The translations under genes and the position numbers were made by a program. The notes under the pieces are model-generated. The model saw only the letters and a program-made list of their open reading frames with translations, did no database searches and was not told the DNA's origin. This document shows, piece after piece, positions 5,727 through 10,239 of a DNA stretch of 10,239 nucleotides. The stretch comes from an uncultured Anaerolineales bacterium (lineage in GTDB: Bacteria; Chloroflexota; Anaerolineae; Anaerolineales; Villigracilaceae): assembly GCA_938008865.1 (NCBI GenBank), contig CALLJA010000313.1:1-10239 (forward strand), given 5' to 3'. How positions within the stretch are numbered: position 1 is the first letter of the stretch; each line of letters begins with the position of its first letter.

Positions 5727-7910
5727 TTAATGCTCCTCACCCAGGGCTTCGCCGTACACACCCATGCGGCTCTCCAGGCGGGCCAGCGGATAGGTCTTGC
5801 CCGTCTTTTCCACTTTGACGCGCATGCCCGCAAAGGCCAGGTCGCCTGCGTCGTTTACCTGCTCGCCGAACAGGTCCGCGGGATTGGACCCGCGTCCCTC
5901 GGCGTAGCGGCCATACGCGCTGTGACCCTGCCCGAACGGCATGGCGATCGTGTCGGGGCGGATGGCGGGATACTTGTAAACGACCGCTTCCACCGCCCCC
6001 GCCTCGGACGTGATCAGGACCACGTCGTCGTTGTCCACGCCCAACTCGTGGGCGGTCTCGGGATGGATCTCGACCCACGACCCCCACATGACGGTGGTGG
6101 TCGGGTCGGGGACTTCCTGCAGCCAGGGCTTGTTCGCGCCCGCCTCTCCCAACACGGGCGAGACGAACGGGTGCAAGTAGAACTCGCCTTCGCCCGCAAA
6201 CTTGGCCTCGCCGACCTTGATGGCCTTACCCAGAACGTCACCGCTCGGAGTGGACAGTTCCTCCACGGTCTTCCACCAGCCGCCGTACTGCTGGAAGTAG
6301 GCCGTGAAAGTGTTGATCTCGGGCGCGCCGAAGTAGCCGTCGCCCTCGCCTACCAGCGCTACGAGCTTGCTCTGAATGAATTCGACTTCATCCTTGAACG
6401 GCAGCGCCTGGGCCAGCGCCCCGCCCGCCGACGCGGCAGCAGCCAGGAACACGTCTGCTGTGGCGCGTGTATTGTAGTAGGGCGAAACCACGGGCTGCGC
6501 GCCCGAAAGCGCGGACTGCGACGAACCCGCCGCCACGCGCTGGTAGCCCCAAGACTCAAGTCCGTGATGGTCGGGGAAGACGTAATCGGCCTGCATGGCG
6601 GTCTCGTCGGGGAAGGTCGCAAACGAGATGACGGTCCCCACGCTCTTGAGCGCATCCTCGAAGCCCAACGATTTGGGCAATTCGAAGACGGGATTGACGC
6701 CGTGAACGAAGAGGGTCTTGATCTTGCCGCCCTTCATCTTCTCGACGAAGTCGGCCATTTCCGCTATATTGGCGGGACGGCTGAACTCGGTCTGCATGGG
6801 AGCCAGCGGGGCGAGGAGCACGCCGCCCGCGCGGCCCAGTCCGCCGACCAGCGCGTTGAGCGCCAGCACGGCTTCGGCGGTTTCGAGTCCGTTGCTGTGG
6901 GCCAGCGCCGCGCCGCCAGGAATGGCCAGCGCCGCGTCCGCCGAGGCGAACAGTTTGCCCAACTCGTCCAGTTTCTCGGCGCTGACACCCGAGGCACTGG
7001 CGATGGCTTCCACGTCCACATTCTCGAACGCCGCAGACGTCGCACCGCGCGCTTCCGCGGCGATACGGCCAATCGCGAGCGCCACCAGGCCCTCGGTCCC
7101 GGGCGTGATGGGAATCCACATATCTGCTTTCGAAGCAGTCTGGGACATGCGCGGCTCGAAGTGAACCAGCGTGCCACGTCCGTGACCGCCGCCGCGGCGC
7201 ATGTTCGCAAATCCGCGCGTGAAGGCCACCGGCGCGAGCCAGGTTTCGAGGAAGTTCGCGCCGAAGGAGAAGACCAGGTCCGATTTGCCCAGGTCGAAGA
7301 ACGGCATGGCGGCCTGACCGAAGAGGTTCTCGACGGCCTTGCCGAGCGTGGCGCGCGCCTCGAACATGCCCAGCGCCCCAAAGCGGATCGGGGTGGGCGC
7401 GCCGACGGCCTTGGCCAGGTCCGAGACCAGGTCGAAGAGATGGTCGGGGGCCATGCCCATCAGGAAGGCCACGCCCGCGGGGTCGGTGTTCTTGAGCGCG
7501 TCCGCCACCACAGCGATGGCGGCGTCCCAATCCATGTTGGAGAAATCACGCGAACCGCGCTTGGATTGCTTGGCGGGATCCTGCACACGGTCGGGGTTGT
7601 ACAAGCCGTGCAGCGTGGCCTGGCCGCGCACGCAGGTCTTGCCGAGGTTGGCGGGGTGATTCTTATTCCCCTCCACTTTAAGGGCGCGTCCCTGCATGGT
7701 GCGCACCACCAAACCGCAGCCAGCCGCGCACTCGCGGCAGGTGGTGGCGTAGTAGGTGCTCTGGCCGTTGTAGGTGTACTCGGGCATCTGCGTGTACGGC
7801 TCGCGGGTCACATAGCGCGAGGCGGGACCGCAGCCCGTCAGGATGGCCGTGGTGGCCGCACCGACCGATGCCAGCTTGAGGAAGTCGCGCCGGGAAAAAT
7901 TGTCAGTCAT
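5727..7910 (-). CDS. actB1: ACIII molybdopterin-oxidoreductase-like subunit, N-terminal half of a split ActB
   Basis: This 727-residue protein matches the N-terminal half of ActB, which has the fold of molybdopterin oxidoreductases but binds no molybdenum in characterised complexes. The N-terminus has a Tat motif (SRRDFLK, 6-12), a hydrophobic stretch and a lipobox ILTGC with Cys27, so it should be exported folded and lipid-anchored. CRECAAGC (Cys58, 61, 65) and GKTCVRGQA (Cys93) form the four-cysteine pattern that binds a [4Fe-4S] cluster in true molybdoenzymes. SDLVFSFGANFLETWLAPV near residue 210 is family-typical. ATG 7910 follows AAGGA about ten bases upstream, 24 bases after actA. A stop and new start separate it from the iron-sulfur half. 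A genuine Mo enzyme is possible but unlikely given its actA, C, D and E neighbours. Confidence 0.93.
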   Translation of the reverse strand: MTDNFSRRDFLKLASVGAATTAILTGCGPASRYVTREPYTQMPEYTYNGQSTYYATTCRECAAGCGLVVRTMQGRALKVEGNKNHPANLGKTCVRGQATLHGLYNPDRVQDPAKQSKRGSRDFSNMDWDAAIAVVADALKNTDPAGVAFLMGMAPDHLFDLVSDLAKAVGAPTPIRFGALGMFEARATLGKAVENLFGQAAMPFFDLGKSDLVFSFGANFLETWLAPVAFTRGFANMRRGGGHGRGTLVHFEPRMSQTASKADMWIPITPGTEGLVALAIGRIAAEARGATSAAFENVDVEAIASASGVSAEKLDELGKLFASADAALAIPGGAALAHSNGLETAEAVLALNALVGGLGRAGGVLLAPLAPMQTEFSRPANIAEMADFVEKMKGGKIKTLFVHGVNPVFELPKSLGFEDALKSVGTVISFATFPDETAMQADYVFPDHHGLESWGYQRVAAGSSQSALSGAQPVVSPYYNTRATADVFLAAAASAGGALAQALPFKDEVEFIQSKLVALVGEGDGYFGAPEINTFTAYFQQYGGWWKTVEELSTPSGDVLGKAIKVGEAKFAGEGEFYLHPFVSPVLGEAGANKPWLQEVPDPTTTVMWGSWVEIHPETAHELGVDNDDVVLITSEAGAVEAVVYKYPAIRPDTIAMPFGQGHSAYGRYAEGRGSNPADLFGEQVNDAGDLAFAGMRVKVEKTGKTYPLARLESRMGVYGEALGEEH

Positions 7911-7934
7911 GATTTCGCTATCCTTTCGCCCGGT

Positions 7935-8510
7935 CTAATAATGGCAGGTGCCGCAGTCGAGCAACTTGGTGCGCTTCTCGGGGTCTTCCGCCGTGCGCGC
8001 GCGGTGACATTCCAGGCACCAACCCATGTTCATCACCTGCGGGTTCTCGGCCACCGTGAAGCCTGTGACCGCCATATTGCCGTGGCAGTTCTCACAGTTC
8101 AAGCCGGCCGCCACGTGCGGGCGGTGGTTGAAATGAACGAAGTCGGGCACCTGCGCCACCGGCACCCACGGGATGGGCTGGCCGGCGTCCACGTAGCCTT
8201 TTAACTTCTGCAATTCGGCGGGCAGCGCCACTGTACCATCCGCATATTTCGACAACTGCTGATGGCAGCCCCAGCACTTGGTTTCGGTCGGCAGACCGGC
8301 CGAAGCCTGACGGTATGCGCCGGGATGGCAGTACAAGCACTGAATTTCCAAACCGACATGCAAGGCATGTGGAAACTGGATGGGCTGGGGCGGGGCGGTC
8401 TGGGTGGTGTACAACCCAAACGCCGCGCCGCTGAACACCGCCAGAAAGGCGATGAGCAGCCCAATGCGGCCAAGCGGGTCGCTCAGCCAGGACATAAAGC
8501 GTTTGACCAT
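7935..8510 (-). CDS. actA: ACIII pentaheme cytochrome c subunit ActA
   Basis: This 191-residue multihaem cytochrome is the ActA subunit, which takes electrons from the iron-sulfur clusters on the outer face of the membrane. It has one N-terminal transmembrane segment (about 14-35) and five haem motifs: CLYCH (58-62), CWGCH (79-83), CENCH (139-143), CLECH (165-169) and CGTCH (186-190). Extra histidines in FPHALHVGL (His48, His51) and FNHRPHVAAG (His129, His132) fit distal ligands. The chain ends one residue after the last haem motif. Five haems and this size match ActA of characterised complexes. ATG 8510 follows GGAGA just upstream, 15 bases after the preceding cytochrome gene. Confidence 0.93.
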   Translation of the reverse strand: MVKRFMSWLSDPLGRIGLLIAFLAVFSGAAFGLYTTQTAPPQPIQFPHALHVGLEIQCLYCHPGAYRQASAGLPTETKCWGCHQQLSKYADGTVALPAELQKLKGYVDAGQPIPWVPVAQVPDFVHFNHRPHVAAGLNCENCHGNMAVTGFTVAENPQVMNMGWCLECHRARTAEDPEKRTKLLDCGTCHY

Positions 8511-8525
8511 GGAGTCTCCTGGAAA

Positions 8526-9479
8526 TTACTTGCTGCGGCGCAGGACGAAGACCACCGCCACGCCGATCATCACAATGAAGAACAGGAAGAGGATTGCCGT
8601 ACCGATAGTACCCAACGCGGCCAGGATGCCGGTGAAGACGCCCGATACCCAGTTGTCGCTTGGGCCGCCCAGGTCCTGGGGCGCGGGCGCGGACCCCTGG
8701 CCTGCCCCCGTTACCTCGGCCGAGGTCTGCGCCTCGGGCAGGGACTGGGCATAAGCCAGCACGTCGCGGCCGTCGGCGGGAGTCCAGCCCAGGCTGAAGC
8801 CGACCGGCATCTCGGTCCCGGCCACGCCGAAGCGGGTGCGATGCAGGAAGCGGTAGGGGTCGCGCTGGGCCACGTCGCCCAGGTACTCGTCCACGCCCTC
8901 GCCGCGAAAGACGATCTTGGCCCCGTCCGCGCCGTGGCACTTGGCGCAGGTCGCGTCGAACAGACTCTTGCCATGCTCGACATCCCCGCCGATCACGTTG
9001 AGCGAAGCCGAGTCGATGTACTGCGAATCATCCACCAAGCCTTCTTTAAGGAAGACCGCCAGTTTCTGCATGGAAGGTTCGTCTAGATATGCGGAAAAAT
9101 CGTGCTGTGCGTCATTCGCGCCCTGCAGGTGCGCCACGATCTCCTCTTGCGAGAGGTTGGCGGTGACAATCATCAGGCTGGGAAAGCCTGTCTTATGGGA
9201 ACCCGCGGCGTACGCGCCATCCACACCGCGATAGTCCCAGCCGTGGCACTCGGCGCAGCGCCAGGTTTCGGCGCCCGAACGGCTGTTGGTGGATTGGCGG
9301 CTCCAGATGGGCATATTGCCCTCAGGCGCTTGCACACCCAGGGCGGCGTACCACTTGTCGTACAGTTGGGCCCCTGTCACGACATTCGGCGTTTGCTGCA
9401 TCCCACCTGCTGACACGAAACTCGTCCCTAACACCACCAGGACAAGGGCGAAAAAAGCGGCGAACACAAAGCGTTTCAT
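8526..9479 (-). CDS. Diheme cytochrome c with C-terminal membrane anchor, first gene of the ACIII operon
   Basis: This 317-residue exported cytochrome probably serves as an accessory electron carrier of Alternative Complex III. It has a signal peptide (about 1-25, cleavage likely near VSAGG). A first haem motif CAECH (75-79) sits in WRCAECHGWDYRG, and a second CAKCH (178-182) lies in a cytochrome c domain with Met224 in TEMPVGFS as probable distal ligand. A Gly/Ala/Pro linker (about 255-280) leads to a C-terminal transmembrane helix (288-313) ending in RRSK, so the haem domains would be tethered outside the cell membrane. I chose ATG 9479 because GAGGAGAG stands just upstream and the signal peptide starts there; the frame is open to 9869, but the extension is unlike protein and crosses the promoter region. 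It is not a standard Act subunit known to me. Confidence 0.85.
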   Translation of the reverse strand: MKRFVFAAFFALVLVVLGTSFVSAGGMQQTPNVVTGAQLYDKWYAALGVQAPEGNMPIWSRQSTNSRSGAETWRCAECHGWDYRGVDGAYAAGSHKTGFPSLMIVTANLSQEEIVAHLQGANDAQHDFSAYLDEPSMQKLAVFLKEGLVDDSQYIDSASLNVIGGDVEHGKSLFDATCAKCHGADGAKIVFRGEGVDEYLGDVAQRDPYRFLHRTRFGVAGTEMPVGFSLGWTPADGRDVLAYAQSLPEAQTSAEVTGAGQGSAPAPQDLGGPSDNWVSGVFTGILAALGTIGTAILFLFFIVMIGVAVVFVLRRSK

Positions 9480-9500
9480 TACTCTCTCCTCAGGAAGTAA

Positions 9501-9516
9501 GCCCCACCGGCGGGGC
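9501..9516. promoter_or_regulatory. Near-perfect 16-bp palindrome at the operon start, possible operator
   Basis: GCCCCACCGGCGGGGC is a palindrome with a single mismatched pair (positions 6 and 11). It lies between the candidate -10 box (9519-9524) and the ATG of the first operon gene and would overlap the predicted transcription start. That placement suits a repressor site or a 5' leader hairpin. No binding protein can be named. Confidence 0.35.
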
Positions 9517-9518
9517 GC

Positions 9519-9524
9519 ATTATA
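9519..9524 (-). promoter_or_regulatory. Putative -10 box of the act operon
   Basis: On the minus strand a perfect TATAAT lies about 40 bases upstream of the ATG at 9479, within ATTATAAT (9519-9526), which reads the same on both strands. The region upstream (9525-9595) is the most AT-rich part of the window, as expected for a promoter. No TTGACA-like -35 box is seen at 16-18 bases, so an activator or another sigma factor may be involved. Confidence 0.45.
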
Positions 9525-9614
9525 ATCGAAAAGAAGACGAAAGTACATATAAGCGATACAATTAGCCTGAATTACACAAAAATAGTTTACACGCGCGGAC
9601 GAGCGGCGAGGTGA

Positions 9615-9620
9615 TATACT
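9615..9620 (+). promoter_or_regulatory. Putative -10 box of the small membrane protein gene
   Basis: TATACT lies 10 bases before the ATG at 9631. Transcription would begin near 9627, giving an almost leaderless mRNA. The only TTTACA-like -35 candidate (9586-9591) is 23 bases away, too far for a standard promoter, so the call is tentative. Confidence 0.3.
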
Positions 9621-9630
9621 TGTCGTGGCT

Positions 9631-9906
9631 ATGAACAAACCCCTGCACATCCTGCGCCCTGCCGCCCTGGTTGGTCTTGGATTGTTGCTGGCCCTGTTGA
9701 GCGCCGCCCTTGGACAGCCCGCCGGGGAGCTGACCGGCGCAGCCGGGACGAGCGCCTCCGCGCTGCAAGCCACCGTCACCCCGCCCCCCGCCGGGCAATC
9801 GGAGATCGGCTCGACCGACGGCCTGGTCTTCGTCAGCGCGCTGATCGCGATCATCATTCTGACTCCCATCCTCCTGCGCTGGAAGTTGTGGGTAAGAAAG
9901 CCATAG
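9631..9906 (+). CDS. Small membrane protein of unknown function
   Basis: I do not recognise this 91-residue protein. It has an N-terminal hydrophobic segment (about 12-28) that could be a signal peptide. A low-complexity Ala/Gly/Ser/Thr/Pro linker (about 29-58, with TVTPPPAGQ) follows, then a C-terminal transmembrane helix (about 64-82) ending in a basic tail (RWKLWVRKP). It has no cysteines, so no haem or lipid attachment. It is divergently oriented from the act operon and followed by a strong terminator, which supports a real transcript. The start is uncertain: ATG 9631 lacks a well-placed ribosome site (GAGG at 9608-9611 is 19 bases away), and GTG 9625 adds only two residues. Membership in the respiratory complex cannot be shown from sequence. 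Confidence 0.55.
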   Translation: MNKPLHILRPAALVGLGLLLALLSAALGQPAGELTGAAGTSASALQATVTPPPAGQSEIGSTDGLVFVSALIAIIILTPILLRWKLWVRKP

Positions 9907-9925
9907 GCAACTGCTAAAAAACACG

Positions 9926-9963
9926 ATCCCCTCCGTGAAATTCTCGCGGAGGGGATTTCTTTT
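9926..9963. terminator. Bidirectional intrinsic terminator
   Basis: ATCCCCTCCG (9926-9935) pairs perfectly with CGGAGGGGAT (9947-9956) around an 11-base loop. It is followed on the + strand by a T-rich run (to 9963) and preceded by an A-run (9916-9921) that serves as the T-run for the minus strand. It lies between the small + strand gene and the convergent hydrolase gene and overlaps the last bases of the latter's stop codon. Confidence 0.85.
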
Positions 9964-10239
9964 ACAAGGCCCGTTCACCAGCCAGCAGAGTGATGACCCG
10001 TTCCGCCGTCAGCACCTGGCCGTAGGATTTGAAGGCTGCCAGGAAGGCCCTGTGGACGTGGTCCGCAGGGACAGTCACGCCCTCATGGACCAGGTCGCGG
10101 GTGGCGCAGGCGTCTTCGGCCACAAGCACCTTGAAGCCCAGGTCGGCCGCCGCGCGGACGGTGGCGTCCACGCACATGTGGGTCATCATGCCGCAGATCA
10201 CTACGCGCTCGGTGCCCCAGCTCTTGAGCAACTCCAGCA
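9962..10239 (-). CDS. Isochorismatase-family cysteine hydrolase (C-terminal part; 5' end beyond window)
   Basis: The visible 90 or so residues are the C-terminal half of an isochorismatase-like hydrolase, a family that includes nicotinamidases, isochorismatases and YcaC-type enzymes. The diagnostic segment RVVICGMMTHMCVDATVRAA contains the cis-peptide region and the catalytic Cys of THMC. It is followed by DLGFKVLVAEDACATRD, the next conserved strand and loop. The N-terminal catalytic Asp and Lys lie outside the window. The frame stays open to the right edge (Leu-Glu before LLKSWGTERV), so an internal TTG at 10231 is not a real start. Substrate cannot be told. The gene ends at the bidirectional terminator and shows no functional link to the act operon. 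Confidence 0.88.
   Translation of the reverse strand, partial: LELLKSWGTERVVICGMMTHMCVDATVRAAADLGFKVLVAEDACATRDLVHEGVTVPADHVHRAFLAAFKSYGQVLTAERVITLLAGERAL

Noticed and set aside
5723..5730. ActB split as a programmed frameshift site
   Set aside because: There is no slippery sequence at the junction. A normal stop, a new ATG and a ribosome site are present, so two separate proteins are the simpler reading.
4979..7910. Reading the operon as a polysulfide, thiosulfate or formate reductase (PsrABC-like)
   Set aside because: The A/B/C layout is similar, but the pentaheme ActA, DUF3341 ActD, ActE cytochrome and the CVGTRYC cluster signature together identify Alternative Complex III.
5625..8204. 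859-codon open frame on the + strand opposite actB1, actB2 and part of actA
   Set aside because: The opposite strand encodes clear, motif-bearing Act subunits. Antisense open frames this long are common in GC-rich genes with biased third positions, and its translation has no recognisable domain.
9480..9869. N-terminal extension of the diheme cytochrome frame up to 9869
   Set aside because: It would run through the promoter region and the divergent small gene, and would bury a clean signal peptide that begins at 9479 after a strong ribosome site.
1..10239. Search for CRISPR arrays, insertion sequences, phage or defence genes
   Set aside because: No regularly spaced repeats, transposase or integrase motifs, or terminal inverted repeats were seen. 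The gene content is housekeeping and respiratory.

Overview
The window looks like a chromosomal segment of a GC-rich bacterium, most likely a member of the Chloroflexota (Anaerolineae-like). That assignment is an inference from gene content: an Alternative Complex III (ACIII, act) operon with a separately encoded ActB iron-sulfur half, strong Shine-Dalgarno sites and high GC. No taxonomic marker gene is complete here.

Left part (1-1770, + strand): the last 40 bases of a tRNA-type RNA with an encoded CCA end, probably tRNA-Ser. A short non-coding stretch with an imperfect inverted repeat follows, then a promoter and a membrane-anchored M48 (HtpX/Ste24-like) zinc metallopeptidase gene. A 16-bp perfect hairpin with A/T tails (1724-1763) separates this gene from the operon arriving on the other strand.

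Centre (1778-9479, - strand): one tight operon of eight genes, read right to left. They are a diheme cytochrome c with a C-terminal membrane anchor, ActA (pentaheme cytochrome c), ActB1 (molybdopterin-oxidoreductase-like, Tat lipoprotein signal), ActB2 (ferredoxin-like, 15 cluster cysteines), ActC (NrfD-type quinol-binding membrane subunit), ActD (two-helix DUF3341 membrane subunit), ActE (monoheme cytochrome c) and a final anchored monoheme cytochrome c. Spacings run from a 4-bp overlap to 24 bp, and several ribosome binding sites lie in the end of the preceding gene. Together the genes encode a quinol-oxidising respiratory complex on the outer face of the cytoplasmic membrane: ActC oxidises quinol, electrons pass through the ActB iron-sulfur clusters to ActA and ActE haems, and then to a terminal oxidase or soluble carrier not encoded here. 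The operon carries nine CXXCH haem sites. No ActF (second NrfD-like subunit) is present between ActE and the terminator; a cytochrome occupies that place.

Right part (9480-10239): a 150-bp divergent intergenic region with a TATAAT box and a 16-bp near-perfect palindrome for the operon, and a second -10-like box for a small unrecognised membrane protein on the + strand. A bidirectional hairpin terminator follows, then the C-terminal part of an isochorismatase-family cysteine hydrolase that runs off the right edge.

The act operon is a known type of system. Its less usual points are the split ActB, the retained four-cysteine motif in ActB1, the apparent absence of ActF, and the two flanking accessory cytochromes.
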